A stretch of 42,431 bases of DNA, from the IMG/VR virus record IMGVR_UViG_3300025400_000033, positions 1 through 42,431 of that record, one strand, 5' to 3'. Of this stretch, positions 22,848-30,789 are shown piece by piece. Position 1 is the first letter of the stretch. Every line of letters begins with the position of its first letter. The position numbers were made by a program, and so were the translations under genes. The notes below the pieces were generated by a model. That model saw only the letters and a program-made list of their open reading frames with translations, was not told the DNA's origin and made no database searches. Origin of the DNA: a virus.

Positions 22848-23480
22848 TTAAATGACTGGATCTACTTGTGGTGCAGGAGCCGGTTTGCCCCCAAACCCTG
22901 TTACTACTTCTGCTGTTGTTGCAACTGGAGTTGTTCCCCAACTTGGGGTTGTCTCGACTGATGCTGTTGAAGGTGTGCTTCCAAACCCGCCTGGAGTAGG
23001 TACTGCGGCGGCTGCGCCGAATCCTCCTGGCGTAGGTGTGCCAAATGCTGGTGCGCCAAACGCTGGTGGGGTGACTGTTGAGCCGACATTTCCAAATCCT
23101 CCTAATGGTTGTGAACCAAACGAGTTAGTAACTGCTGGCGCACTTGGTGGTGGGCTTACTGGCGCTGTTGGACGATCCCAACCTTTGTTTGCCGCATCCA
23201 ATGCTGCTTTTTGAGCATCTTTGTCTCCATTTGACAACATAATACCTGACAATGTGCCTGTTAAGAATGTAGCAATAGGAATAATCAGTTCAAAGAACTT
23301 TTGGTCAATTGGACTAATAGCATTAAGTGGTTGTGTTACAAATATCAAAGAATATAACACAACGAACACAATACCAGTTAATGTCAATGCTAGGCAAATA
23401 CCGATAAAGAATTTCAAACGAGCCATCAACTGCTCTTCGGTATATAAAATAGGTTGATGTTGTTGGTTATTATTTTCCAC
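22848..23480 (-). CDS. two-span membrane protein with Gly/Phe/Pro-rich tail, holin candidate
   Basis: 210 residues starting at GTG 23480 (VENNNQQHQPILYTEEQL). AGGAG lies six bases upstream and GTG overlaps the upstream stop by 11 bases; an ATG at 23570 would bury 30 residues in the neighbour. Two membrane spans are seen: FFIGICLALTLTGIVFVV and FELIIPIATFLTGTLSGIM. The last 120 residues are low-complexity (GGFGNVGSTVTPPAFG). From memory, the PIDQKFFEL.IP..TFLTG.LSGI block is widespread in phages without known function. Position beside an endolysin and spanins makes a holin possible but unproven. Confidence 0.68.
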   Translation of the reverse strand: MENNNQQHQPILYTEEQLMARLKFFIGICLALTLTGIVFVVLYSLIFVTQPLNAISPIDQKFFELIIPIATFLTGTLSGIMLSNGDKDAQKAALDAANKGWDRPTAPVSPPPSAPAVTNSFGSQPLGGFGNVGSTVTPPAFGAPAFGTPTPGGFGAAAAVPTPGGFGSTPSTASVETTPSWGTTPVATTAEVVTGFGGKPAPAPQVDPVI

Positions 23481-23787
23481 AATTCGCTCCTTGGGCTGTT
23501 GCTGGGGTTGAACAACACGGCGTCGGCGCGACGGAAGCCAACGGTTTAATATCTGCTTTAGTTGGGTCATCTTTTGGTGGTCCTAATCTCGGGTCTCTTT
23601 GACCTTTAAAAATATGTTCGGGGCAGGTTCTTGTAACATCACAAGTAGGAAACTTGCATAGTTCCTTGTCCCAGTTTAGTGGATCTTGGCAAGGATAGCG
23701 GAATCTATCCCCGCTACACATAGCCATGAGTACTGGTATTGCGATTACTACCGCCGCCCATCTCATTAATTTATGATCATTCATCAT
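23470..23787 (-). CDS. small exported lipoprotein-like phage protein
   Basis: 105 residues from ATG at 23787, with AAGGAG nine bases upstream. A hydrophobic N-terminal segment (WAAVVIAIPVLMAMC) ends in a Cys, an imperfect lipobox, then GDRFRYPCQDPLNWDKELC. From memory, this GDRFRYPCQDP.NW block recurs in T4-like phages as an unannotated envelope protein. Seven or more cysteines in the mature part point to disulfides in the periplasm. The overlap with the membrane protein gene and its place next to the endolysin put it in the lysis or envelope group. Confidence 0.68.
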   Translation of the reverse strand: MMNDHKLMRWAAVVIAIPVLMAMCSGDRFRYPCQDPLNWDKELCKFPTCDVTRTCPEHIFKGQRDPRLGPPKDDPTKADIKPLASVAPTPCCSTPATAQGANCGK

Positions 23788-23809
23788 TGTGTTTTGCTCC
23801 TTTTGGCAT

Positions 23810-24430
23810 TTAAACGCCAAATATTTGTAGTGCATGTTGATAATTTTTGATACGATCATCGAGACCTAATGTACCGCCATTGATACGTTTGGTCATTGTG
23901 GTAATATCGCCATTATCAGCATATTGATTTAGGTTGTTGGCTTCCCAGAACCAGCAAGCACTTTGTACACAACCTTCGAATGTTTTTAAATATTCGCTAG
24001 CATCGTCGATGCTGATTTGTAAACTGTCAGCAAATGCTTGATAGTTACTGCGACCAGTTAACTGAATAAGTCCACGACCGCAGAACTTCCAACCATCACC
24101 TGATTCTTCTGGACCATTGCCCATACGACCGGCATATGCTCTGTTGGCAATCTTTTCTTGATTGTGAGCATATTGAGCGGCATTGCCAGCATTAAAATAA
24201 CGAGGCCAAACACGTACTAGACTTTCTGCTTTATAGTTTAAATTTTCTTTAATAAAGTTAAAATTCCCACTTTCGTGAGCACATTGTGCTAGGAAAGCTG
24301 CTACTCGTTTTGGAGTATTGATTTCATAATCGGGTAATGCTTGTGATAAAGCATCAAACCAATGATCTAAATAGGGATTTTTTCCTATAATCTGTGATAG
24401 TTGTTCTTTTGTTAGTGCGAAATCTGCCAT
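23810..24430 (-). CDS. GH19 chitinase-like endolysin
   Basis: 206 residues. The GH19 lysozyme pattern is clear: AQCAHESGNF with catalytic-type Glu53, ENLNYKAESLVRVWPRYF, then CGRGLIQLTGRSNY and MTKRINGG. It cuts peptidoglycan glycan strands to release progeny. There is no signal peptide, so it needs a holin to reach the wall. Four cysteines are present. It lies between a lipoprotein-like gene and small genes of the spanin group. Confidence 0.92.
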   Translation of the reverse strand: MADFALTKEQLSQIIGKNPYLDHWFDALSQALPDYEINTPKRVAAFLAQCAHESGNFNFIKENLNYKAESLVRVWPRYFNAGNAAQYAHNQEKIANRAYAGRMGNGPEESGDGWKFCGRGLIQLTGRSNYQAFADSLQISIDDASEYLKTFEGCVQSACWFWEANNLNQYADNGDITTMTKRINGGTLGLDDRIKNYQHALQIFGV

Positions 24431-24434
24431 AATA

Positions 24435-24695
24435 TTATCCTGCTAAACTTGCTAATGTAATCAATCCATTTATAGCAGTATTTAACATTTCTAGGTTAGC
24501 TAAATCATTCATGGATTGTTGAATTCTTGCTGTATTGTTTAAATCTGCTATGGCCTGCATGTATTCTTCTTTGGTTAGTTGCCCTGCCTTAAACATTTCT
24601 GTATATTGATTAGCGGTATTAGCCGCTTGTTGGATCACTGGATCAGGACTTGTAAAGGCTTGTCCTAGTTGGCCTTGGAATGTTTCTACGCTCAT
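24435..24695 (-). CDS. small helical protein in the lysis cluster, unknown function
   Basis: 86 residues starting MSVETFQGQLGQAFTSPD. Mostly helical and Gln/Asn/Ala-rich (QQAANTANQYTEMFK, TARIQQSMNDLANLE), ending in a moderately hydrophobic helix (MLNTAINGLITLASLAG). That end is too short and polar to be a sure membrane span. The start overlaps the upstream lipoprotein stop (ATGA). It could be a minor virion protein or a lysis accessory; nothing decides. Confidence 0.62.
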   Translation of the reverse strand: MSVETFQGQLGQAFTSPDPVIQQAANTANQYTEMFKAGQLTKEEYMQAIADLNNTARIQQSMNDLANLEMLNTAINGLITLASLAG

Positions 24696-25093
24696 CTTGG
24701 TCTCCTTGCAATGGTTTCTTGCATTTTGTCAGCGTTGGTTTCTACGCTAGTAAACTTAATCTTACAAAACCCCGGACTTACCTTATCAAACTTAGCATAT
24801 TGATCTGCTAGACCCTGTGCTATAGTATGTAGATCTCGACTGGCACTAATAACATTGTCATTACGTGGTACATGTTCGCTGTATAGCACAAATAGTTGTG
24901 TATCGTTTGCTACTTTAACGGCATTGACCTTGCTTAGAACAGGATCATCGCATTGTGCTTTGGCCAACTGTGCTTCTGCTCTAATGTCAGTTATTAACTT
25001 ATATTCGTTAGGATCGTAGTGTGTCATCAGATACGCATCTAATAATGTACATCCTGATAATAATAGCAATGGTAACAATAAAAGTTTTTTCAT
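24692..25093 (-). CDS. phage lipoprotein
   Basis: 133 residues with a lipoprotein signal peptide: MKKLLLLPLLLLSGC, lipobox LSGC, Cys15 as the lipid anchor. The mature part has two or three further cysteines (AKAQCDDP, SPGFCKIKF) and is otherwise helical. The residue after the Cys is Thr, so sorting to the outer membrane is expected. Its start overlaps the o-spanin-like stop (ATGA). Possible roles are lysis control or superinfection exclusion; neither can be shown here. Confidence 0.78.
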   Translation of the reverse strand: MKKLLLLPLLLLSGCTLLDAYLMTHYDPNEYKLITDIRAEAQLAKAQCDDPVLSKVNAVKVANDTQLFVLYSEHVPRNDNVISASRDLHTIAQGLADQYAKFDKVSPGFCKIKFTSVETNADKMQETIARRPR

Positions 25094-25365
25094 TTTATAC
25101 TATCAAATATTTTCTTTTGGCTGTTATACCATTCAATCCAGTTATCTACTTTGACTTTACATTCATAGTATTGTGAGTAGTTAGCAGTAACGCCTGCTAT
25201 TACTTGACTTAACTGTGTAGTTTTTTCAACATCTAATTTTGCTAGATCTGGACAAGTTGTGATCAAATCTTGTGGAACATCTGGAAATTTAGCAACTATA
25301 GGTACACCTTGACTAGCACAACCAGCAAGTGAACAAATTGCACATATTAAAAGGAGTCGTTTCAT
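25090..25365 (-). CDS. Rz1-like outer-membrane lipoprotein (o-spanin candidate)
   Basis: 91 residues. Signal peptide MKRLLLICAICSLAGC has lipobox LAGC with Cys16. The mature chain starts ASQGVPIVAKFPDVPQDL, a Pro-containing, short periplasmic part, then TTCPDLAKLD and a helix with one more Cys. The order after an inner-membrane coiled-coil gene, with ATGA overlap, is that of a spanin pair, which fuses the two membranes at lysis. Separate (not nested) arrangement. Confidence 0.65.
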   Translation of the reverse strand: MKRLLLICAICSLAGCASQGVPIVAKFPDVPQDLITTCPDLAKLDVEKTTQLSQVIAGVTANYSQYYECKVKVDNWIEWYNSQKKIFDSIK

Positions 25366-25823
25366 TTTGTACCCCCTGTTTGATTAAACGGATTTGTAGC
25401 CGCATTGTTTAAGATTTTAACTACAACAGGATCCAATTTACATTCTGCATTGATTATTTTTTCATTAACCTGTATTTCTTTTTGTATTTGAACTTGAACA
25501 TCATGAACAATTTGTTTTTGTTTAACAATCTTAGTTTCGATCACGGTGTTAACTTCTTTTGATTGTTCTGCTGCTAGTCTAACTTTTTCTTCGGCTTCTT
25601 TAACTTTGGCACGCCATGACATTTCGTTAGCATAACTACCTTCGCCGTAAACACCTGCAACAATTAATAAAGTTGCTAATATACGAATTGGTTCTTTATA
25701 TACATTAAACGCTGGAAAAAAGCCGAGTAATAGCCCTATTACATATAAGACTAGCCCTACTCCTAAAACACTCAAAATCGCAAACTGTAATACACTATCT
25801 GGAATAAAAGATAGCATCCACAT
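25362..25823 (-). CDS. membrane protein with periplasmic-type coiled coil (i-spanin candidate)
   Basis: 153 residues from ATG at 25823 (MWMLSFIPDSVLQFA). Two membrane spans (LQFAILSVLGVGLVLYVIG, IRILATLLIVAGVYG) precede a long charged helix (WRAKVKEAEEKVRLAAEQ and on through KQKQIVHDVQVQIQKEIQ) and a Cys-containing end (NAECKLDPVVVKIL). This fits the inner-membrane half of a two-gene spanin system, though the extra span is unusual. An earlier ATG at 25856 would overlap the upstream gene and lacks a better ribosome site. Confidence 0.62.
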   Translation of the reverse strand: MWMLSFIPDSVLQFAILSVLGVGLVLYVIGLLLGFFPAFNVYKEPIRILATLLIVAGVYGEGSYANEMSWRAKVKEAEEKVRLAAEQSKEVNTVIETKIVKQKQIVHDVQVQIQKEIQVNEKIINAECKLDPVVVKILNNAATNPFNQTGGTK

Positions 25824-25824
25824 C

Positions 25825-26592
25825 TTACCACCTATTTTTTTGGAGTACAACCGCACGGGTACCGTTTCTAATCAGAAACTTGTCTCCAACCTTGTTTATA
25901 TCGTAGTTACCTAAATATTTGTTTAAGAATGTTACCTGACTATTGCTACTTTCGTCTAATGACAATGCACCGGGCAACGTTTCTTTAACATCTTCATAAT
26001 CACCGATAGCAATAAATGTAGCATCTATATTGCCACTATATGGTTTGCTAAATGTAATAGTATTATCTGATTCTAAAGTAACTTCTACAGTGCCTTGATC
26101 AAAAAACTCTTGTACATCTGTAGTTTTAATTTCTGTAATCTTGTTATCATAATCTGCAGGAGTCATTGGAATATGTTCCATAACAGATTGTTCATTGAAC
26201 TCTACACTACTTGGTGCTTTTTGATATCTAAATCTCCAGGTCTTATTGCCTGTTAGTTTGCTTACACCGTCTAATAAATGTTTTAGATTTTCTGGAAGTT
26301 GAGGATTGCGCTCTAACTCAACAAAAACTTGATATTGACCGTCATGTTCTTCACCTGTGCTCATGTCGGCATCTAAGATATAGGTGTAACCACGTTCGAT
26401 AAACTCAACTAGATCTGTTGCAGGATGTTTTTCTTTAACACGAAATCCTAATACAACAATATCAGCATCGTTGCCCATTTTACTTTTATATTGGTCAACG
26501 GTAAAAACTTCACTAACTAGATCTTTAAGATCGTTAGAGCGAAGACTTTCGTTTAGATTACGCGGTTGGTGCTGTTTCATCTGCTGTGTCAT
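25825..26592 (-). CDS. conserved T4-like virion-type protein
   Basis: 255 residues starting MTQQMKQHQPRNLNESLR. Conserved-looking stretches are DIVVLGFRVKEKHPATDLVEFIERGY, of which the Asp-rich continuation ILDADMSTGE and QVFVELERNPQLPENLK follow. From memory, this is a conserved protein of T4-like marine phages, often listed as structural. The C-terminal quarter is beta-rich. It overlaps the upstream gene by 35 bases and is read from the same late promoter. Exact function unknown. Confidence 0.7.
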   Translation of the reverse strand: MTQQMKQHQPRNLNESLRSNDLKDLVSEVFTVDQYKSKMGNDADIVVLGFRVKEKHPATDLVEFIERGYTYILDADMSTGEEHDGQYQVFVELERNPQLPENLKHLLDGVSKLTGNKTWRFRYQKAPSSVEFNEQSVMEHIPMTPADYDNKITEIKTTDVQEFFDQGTVEVTLESDNTITFSKPYSGNIDATFIAIGDYEDVKETLPGALSLDESSNSQVTFLNKYLGNYDINKVGDKFLIRNGTRAVVLQKNRW

Positions 26593-27097
26593 TGCCTGGT
26601 TCCTCTAAACCTAACTCGCCTGTACTGGCAGTACCGTCATTTTTATATTTCATTAATTCAGCCATTTGAACATGATCTTTATTTTGTTGCCCAACATAAA
26701 CATCTTGCATTAATTTCTTAGGCATAGTGATTTCTACAACCCAAACTGGGTGTGCATCAATCTTACCTTTCTTTGTGCCTGGTCTAAAATCGTCTGGATG
26801 TTTAATCTTACGTGGAACCATAACATGTTCACGTTTGTAAACAACTTGGCAACCATAATCGTATAATCGTTTAGCACCTTCAGGATCTGGCATTTCTTTT
26901 TCGTGCCACATAAATGCACATTTGACAGCATATCGTCCGACATCTGGTCCTTCGACTAACTCGCCTTCTTCCCAGTTCTTGAAAACATAGATATCCAACT
27001 CGTCAAGAACACGCTCAAAGTCTTTAATAACTTTAAAAGCATTATCGTTCTCTGCTAGTTTTTGGACGTTTTTGATTACTTCTACAATATCGTGCAT
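26558..27097 (-). CDS. conserved T4-like phage protein, partner of the next virion-type gene
   Basis: 179 residues from ATG at 27097 (MHDIVEVIKNVQKLAEN). Highly conserved-looking blocks are KDFERVLDELDIYVFKNWEEG, of which the core is FERVLDELDIYV, then MWHEKEMPDPEGAKRLYDYG and PGTKKGKIDAHPVWVVEI. The tail is acidic and disordered (LGLEEPGNDTADE). From memory, it pairs with the following gene in related phages. A near-consensus late promoter lies 21 bases upstream, which suggests a virion or assembly role. Confidence 0.7.
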   Translation of the reverse strand: MHDIVEVIKNVQKLAENDNAFKVIKDFERVLDELDIYVFKNWEEGELVEGPDVGRYAVKCAFMWHEKEMPDPEGAKRLYDYGCQVVYKREHVMVPRKIKHPDDFRPGTKKGKIDAHPVWVVEITMPKKLMQDVYVGQQNKDHVQMAELMKYKNDGTASTGELGLEEPGNDTADETAPTA

Positions 27098-27117
27098 GGT
27101 GGTTCTCTTTGCTTTAG

Positions 27118-27125
27118 TATTTATG
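27118..27125 (-). promoter_or_regulatory. probable late promoter (CATAAATA)
   Basis: One mismatch from the T4 late box, 21 bases before the ATG at 27097, in the divergent gap between the virion-type genes and phoH. Spacing matches the exact boxes at 3943 and 18184. Confidence 0.55.
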
Positions 27126-27181
27126 TTTAGCAAGATTTAAACAAGATTAAACTTTTACCCATTTTGAGCTGATTTTTTCGA

Positions 27182-27187
27182 TATAAT
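27182..27187 (+). promoter_or_regulatory. -10 element upstream of phoH
   Basis: A perfect TATAAT on the plus strand, 44 bases before the phoH start. No convincing -35 hexamer lies 16-18 bases upstream (CATTTT region), so it may need an activator or be weak. Confidence 0.4.
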
Positions 27188-27231
27188 GTAAATATCTATG
27201 CAGGTCGATCTTCAATTTACGGAGGCATAAT

Positions 27232-27990
27232 TTGTCCAGAGCAAGAAGACGTAACGAGAAAGAGCAGGTTCAGCGTGATCCACGCTTCCAACCTGACACA
27301 AATAACTTGATTCAAATCAAGCCTTATTTGAAAAGAAATAAGCAGGTAACGATTGTTCCACGCAACCTAGCACAAGAACAATATCTAGAACTGCTGAAAA
27401 ATCCCAAGAAATTCATTGTATTTGCCATCGGGCCAGCAGGCACGGGTAAAACAATGTTGGGTGTACAGATGGCTATTAAACAGTTAAAGGAGGGGATGAT
27501 TAGTAAAATCATTATAACCAGGCCAGCTGTAAGTGTAGATGAGGAGCATGGTTTCCTACCGGGAACCTTAAATCAAAAGATGGAGCCTTGGACTCGTCCC
27601 ATTATGGATGTGTTTGAGGATTATTACCATCCAAAAGAAATAGCAGAAATGCTAGAAGATGGCGTTATTGAAATAAGTCCCTTAGCCTACATGCGAGGTA
27701 GAACTTTTAAAAATGCGCTTGTTATCGCAGACGAAATGCAAAACGCCACACCTAGTCAAATGAAAATGTTACTTACACGCATCGGCGACAATAGCCGTAT
27801 GGTAGTAACTGGAGACTTAAACCAGGCTGACCGCCCAAGAGAAAACGGATTGCTAGAATTTTGTAATTTATACGGCCAAGGAGGTGAGTATCGTATGATT
27901 GCTATGGCAAGGTTTGAACAACAACACGTTGAGCGTCACCCTGTAGTCAGAGAAATTTTAAAACTATATAAGGATACAGATATCGACTAA
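27232..27990 (+). CDS. phoH: PhoH-like ATPase
   Basis: 252 residues starting at TTG 27232, chosen because GGAGG lies six bases upstream and no ATG is nearby. Walker A is GPAGTGKT (67-74), Walker B region VIADEMQNATPSQMK, and the family blocks RPAVSVDEEHGFLPG and TGDLNQAD are all present. PhoH proteins are RNA helicase/ribonuclease-type ATPases and very common in marine phages, where their role is unsettled. It is one of only two plus-strand genes in the window. A GC-rich hairpin follows it. Confidence 0.93.
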   Translation: MSRARRRNEKEQVQRDPRFQPDTNNLIQIKPYLKRNKQVTIVPRNLAQEQYLELLKNPKKFIVFAIGPAGTGKTMLGVQMAIKQLKEGMISKIIITRPAVSVDEEHGFLPGTLNQKMEPWTRPIMDVFEDYYHPKEIAEMLEDGVIEISPLAYMRGRTFKNALVIADEMQNATPSQMKMLLTRIGDNSRMVVTGDLNQADRPRENGLLEFCNLYGQGGEYRMIAMARFEQQHVERHPVVREILKLYKDTDID

Positions 27991-28016
27991 CACACTCTCT
28001 TAACCCCACAAGAGCG

Positions 28017-28050
28017 CCGCACAGTTTTCGACCTGCAATCGACTGTGCGG
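28017..28050 (+). terminator. GC-rich hairpin after phoH
   Basis: CCGCACAGT and ACTGTGCGG form a perfect nine-base-pair stem with a 16-base loop, 26 bases after the phoH stop. The following bases (TTAAATATTTG) are AT-rich but not a clean T tract, so it may be a weak terminator or an attenuator, since the next gene starts 13 bases after it. Confidence 0.5.
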
Positions 28051-28062
28051 TTAAATATTTGT

Positions 28063-28878
28063 ATGTTTAAAGACCCTGAAAATTTTTATATAATAGACTA
28101 CACCGAAGGATCCTGTGGACATTTTATGTCTACCTTATTGATAAATCTTTTAGCAAATGAAAAAGATGCAATACCTTGGAATCATTACAGGGGGGCAGTA
28201 GCTTCGGGACACTGGACAGGATATGCCAAAGAACATTTGTCTTTGCCACCTGAAAAGGCTAGAGTGTGGGATGTTAAACTAAAACAGGAAAGTCCATTTG
28301 ATTCTGTAGTAGTATGGGGTGTTCCCGAAACAGAACAATATTACAGCATACATTATATGGATCCAAATGAATATTTTACTACTTTTAAAATTCCTAAGAA
28401 CTTTAAATATCTTGCCATAACATATGAAAAATCTGATTTGCTATTAATCAAAACTTTATTTTATTATAAAAATCTTTGGCAGTTTAATAGATGGTATCAA
28501 GAAGATAAAGAGCGTTACTCAAAACAAGTTCGAGATTTATTTGATGATTTTGATTTTGCTAACAATGGTTACACTAAACCCTATTCAGAAATTTCTTTAT
28601 TTTTAAAAGAATTTGTAGAAATAAGATCAAATAATTTTATGGATTTAGAAGTCAATAGCTTTTCAAACTGCATATCCAAACTTAAGCCAGAATATAAACA
28701 ATACATCCATACAATAAATTTTCATGACGTTTGGTACAATCCTGATGCAGCTCTACAACGATTAAGCGAAATAACAGGAAGACCTGTTACTCCGTATGTT
28801 AGACATTTATATCAACTTTATATTAAAGAAAATACACAGCACTTTGACCAGTACGGTATTAAAGTCTACCCAACTTAA
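28063..28878 (+). CDS. unknown protein with Gly-rich nucleotide-binding-like N-terminus
   Basis: 271 residues from ATG at 28063 (MFKDPENFYIIDYTEGSC); a GTG at 28045 lies inside the hairpin and is less likely. The first strand-loop-helix, IIDYTEGSCGHFMSTLLI, recalls the PAPS-binding start of sulfotransferases, and the end (DVWYNPDAALQRLSEITGR) has the look of their C-terminal helices. No sulfotransferase signature is certain. The protein at 8793 may be a distant relative. It converges on the clamp loader gene with a 20-base overlap. Confidence 0.65.
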   Translation: MFKDPENFYIIDYTEGSCGHFMSTLLINLLANEKDAIPWNHYRGAVASGHWTGYAKEHLSLPPEKARVWDVKLKQESPFDSVVVWGVPETEQYYSIHYMDPNEYFTTFKIPKNFKYLAITYEKSDLLLIKTLFYYKNLWQFNRWYQEDKERYSKQVRDLFDDFDFANNGYTKPYSEISLFLKEFVEIRSNNFMDLEVNSFSNCISKLKPEYKQYIHTINFHDVWYNPDAALQRLSEITGRPVTPYVRHLYQLYIKENTQHFDQYGIKVYPT

Positions 28879-29782
28879 TCAAGACTGCTGCTAACCCAAT
28901 CTCTGGATCAATCAATGCAGTATGGTCCACCAGACCTTGTTTAATAATCAATACTGCTGAATCTTTTTGTTCTTCAGTCTGACCTAACAAATCTAGATTA
29001 TTATACAACCAAGTATAAATTTCTGGAATCTCTTCGGGTCGTGCTCGGCCGCACAGCAACTTGCGAGCATCTTGTATTCGGCCAGCTTTAAATAACTCAA
29101 CCATTTCAATCTTATAATCACTGCTATCACTATCACCCGATGTGGGACTAGTTAATCCTCCGGCTTCGGTAATATTTTGCTGAACAAGATTGATACACTT
29201 TCGCAAATCTGGATAACTTAGTTTGACATAGGTATCTAATGTATCTAAATCAAACTCAATGTTTTCATTCATTAGGATTGTGGCAACACGAGCTGTAAAT
29301 TCTGTTTGATCAGTTTTATCTACATGAAACCCCTGGCAACGACTGTGTAGTGCTGGAATAATCTTATTAGGATAGTTACAGGTTAAAATAAATCTAGCTG
29401 TGTTGGAATAAGTCTCCATCAATCCACGCAGGATAGCCTGTGAGTTTAAAGACAAATAATCTGCTTCATCTAACAGCACAACCTTAAATGGTCCAAACGG
29501 GATCATTTGAACAAAGTTCGTGATTTTATTACGAACAGTATCTACATCATTTTCACGTGACGCATTGATTTCCAATACATCAAAATCTTCGATACCTAAT
29601 TCGTTCATTAGAACTTTAGCTAAAGTAGTCTTGCCAATACCTGCTGAACCGCTTAACAACAGATGAGGAATGCTGCCTTCTTTGATCCAAGACTGTACTT
29701 GGCGTTGTTGCGCCACATCTTTAAAAACATATTCTTTAATAGTTTTAGGGCGATATTTTTCTACCCAAAGCTCTTTAGCCAT
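28859..29782 (-). CDS. 44: clamp loader ATPase subunit (gp44-like)
   Basis: 307 residues (T4 gp44 has 319). It starts MAKELWVEKYRPKTIKEY, has Walker A GSAGIGKT (45-52), Walker B LLDEAD (103-108) and the arginine finger SRC (147-149), and a helical collar domain at the end. It should load the sliding clamp onto primed DNA, together with a gp62-type subunit that I do not see in the window. Its start overlaps the upstream stop by one base, in a string of small genes read from the promoter at 31264. Confidence 0.95.
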   Translation of the reverse strand: MAKELWVEKYRPKTIKEYVFKDVAQQRQVQSWIKEGSIPHLLLSGSAGIGKTTLAKVLMNELGIEDFDVLEINASRENDVDTVRNKITNFVQMIPFGPFKVVLLDEADYLSLNSQAILRGLMETYSNTARFILTCNYPNKIIPALHSRCQGFHVDKTDQTEFTARVATILMNENIEFDLDTLDTYVKLSYPDLRKCINLVQQNITEAGGLTSPTSGDSDSSDYKIEMVELFKAGRIQDARKLLCGRARPEEIPEIYTWLYNNLDLLGQTEEQKDSAVLIIKQGLVDHTALIDPEIGLAAVLIKLGRL

Positions 29783-30081
29783 TATTCTTCATCCTCTAGA
29801 TATTCACATGCACCAGTTCCACGATTAATGTCTTTGGCAATTTCGTAGCCCCAGTCGTAGTTGTTGTCGTAGGCTTCTTTCCACTCAGGAGTATCTTCGT
29901 CGGCGTCGATATAACCTTCTAGTGCATAGGCCCACCATTGTGCAAATTCATCTTCTTCGATGGAGTTGATATCAACTACTCCGGGCTTTTCAAGAATTTC
30001 ACGAACGATGTCGATACTGACACCTTCGCCAACATATTCTTCTAATGCTTCGTCAGTTAATTCTAACAGAACATTAGCCAT
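29782..30081 (-). CDS. acidic small protein, unknown function
   Basis: 99 residues, about 30 percent Asp plus Glu, starting MANVLLELTDEALEEYVG. The N-terminal half may be helical; the second half is rich in Trp, Tyr and acidic residues (EDEFAQWWAYALEGY, YDNNYDWGYE). Such composition can mimic DNA, as in anti-restriction proteins, but it is not specific. One-base overlaps (TAATG) join it to both neighbours. Confidence 0.66.
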   Translation of the reverse strand: MANVLLELTDEALEEYVGEGVSIDIVREILEKPGVVDINSIEEDEFAQWWAYALEGYIDADEDTPEWKEAYDNNYDWGYEIAKDINRGTGACEYLEDEE

Positions 30082-30587
30082 TATTCATCTTCCTCAGCTT
30101 CGGAAAAAGTAATAACATTACCTTCTGGATCTGCACAGATAATACGAACAGTTTCGCCATCTTCATTTTTAATTTCAATAGGCCCCCAAATCCACCAGTG
30201 AGTATCGCCTTGCCGCCAGCCTTGTTCTTCTAGATTGTAGGCTGTATGATCTTCGAGGAACTCACGGAGTTCATCTTCCTCGTCATCAGTAAGCCCTTCG
30301 ATTTCAACATCATACCAGCAACCACCGTCAAACATTTCATTAAGTTCGACACTTTCAATATTGTTGACTTCACAGTCTAACATATCAATACTATCTTTCT
30401 TACCATCGCCTCCGGGTACAAATGTAAATTCAAATTCTGGAGGATTGTCGTCTGAAGTTTCTACAGTCCACTCGCCATAACGGAAACCGTTAGTGACAGT
30501 GACTTGACCTTCGCCTTCTTGTTGGTGATATGACTCGACTTCTTGACAAGACTTTTTATAATATGTACTAACGGCCCAGGTTGCCAT
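30081..30587 (-). CDS. acidic conserved phage protein, unknown function
   Basis: 168 residues starting MATWAVSTYYKKSCQEVE. It has YGEWTVETSDDNPPEFEF and GGDGKKDSIDM, then an acidic helix (EGLTDDEEDELREFLED), and a Trp-rich block (QGWRQGDTHWWIWGPIEI). From memory, similar proteins occur across T4-like marine phages. AAGGAAAA precedes the ATG. Strong negative charge and a mixed beta fold would fit a protein-binding or DNA-mimic role, which is speculation. Confidence 0.7.
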   Translation of the reverse strand: MATWAVSTYYKKSCQEVESYHQQEGEGQVTVTNGFRYGEWTVETSDDNPPEFEFTFVPGGDGKKDSIDMLDCEVNNIESVELNEMFDGGCWYDVEIEGLTDDEEDELREFLEDHTAYNLEEQGWRQGDTHWWIWGPIEIKNEDGETVRIICADPEGNVITFSEAEEDE

Positions 30588-30597
30588 GATATTTTCC

Positions 30598-30789
30598 TTA
30601 TTCCAGATCCATTGAATTCCACTCTTTAATCACAGCAACGAGTTCTTCCTCTGTGTTACAAAGAGTTTTAACAGATGCCCAGTCGTCTTTCTTATTGCGA
30701 CCACTAACTTCTACCATCCAACCGTTGTCGTAACGATTAAGGGTGATGTTTTCATTTACTTTTGCTAATTTACCTAGTTTATTCGCCAT
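30598..30789 (-). CDS. small paralogous protein B
   Basis: 63 residues starting MANKLGKLAKVNENITLN. It shares the pattern ...N..(I/F)T(L/V)..(Y/F)DNG(W/Y)..E(V/I)(S/G)G...(K/T)DDW.SVK... with the gene just upstream, so the two arose by tandem duplication. A likely small beta-sheet with a C-terminal helix (EELVAVIKEWNSMD). Function unknown. Its start overlaps the stop of the other copy by one base. Confidence 0.68.
   Translation of the reverse strand: MANKLGKLAKVNENITLNRYDNGWMVEVSGRNKKDDWASVKTLCNTEEELVAVIKEWNSMDLE

Noticed and set aside
23481-23570. ATG start 30 codons upstream for the two-span membrane protein
   Set aside because: It overlaps the neighbour by 101 bases, while GTG at 23480 has AGGAG at ideal distance and overlaps the stop neatly.
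27991-28062. tRNA-like hairpin after phoH
   Set aside because: Only one stem is present; there is no cloverleaf, anticodon arm or T-loop. No other tRNA was seen in the window.
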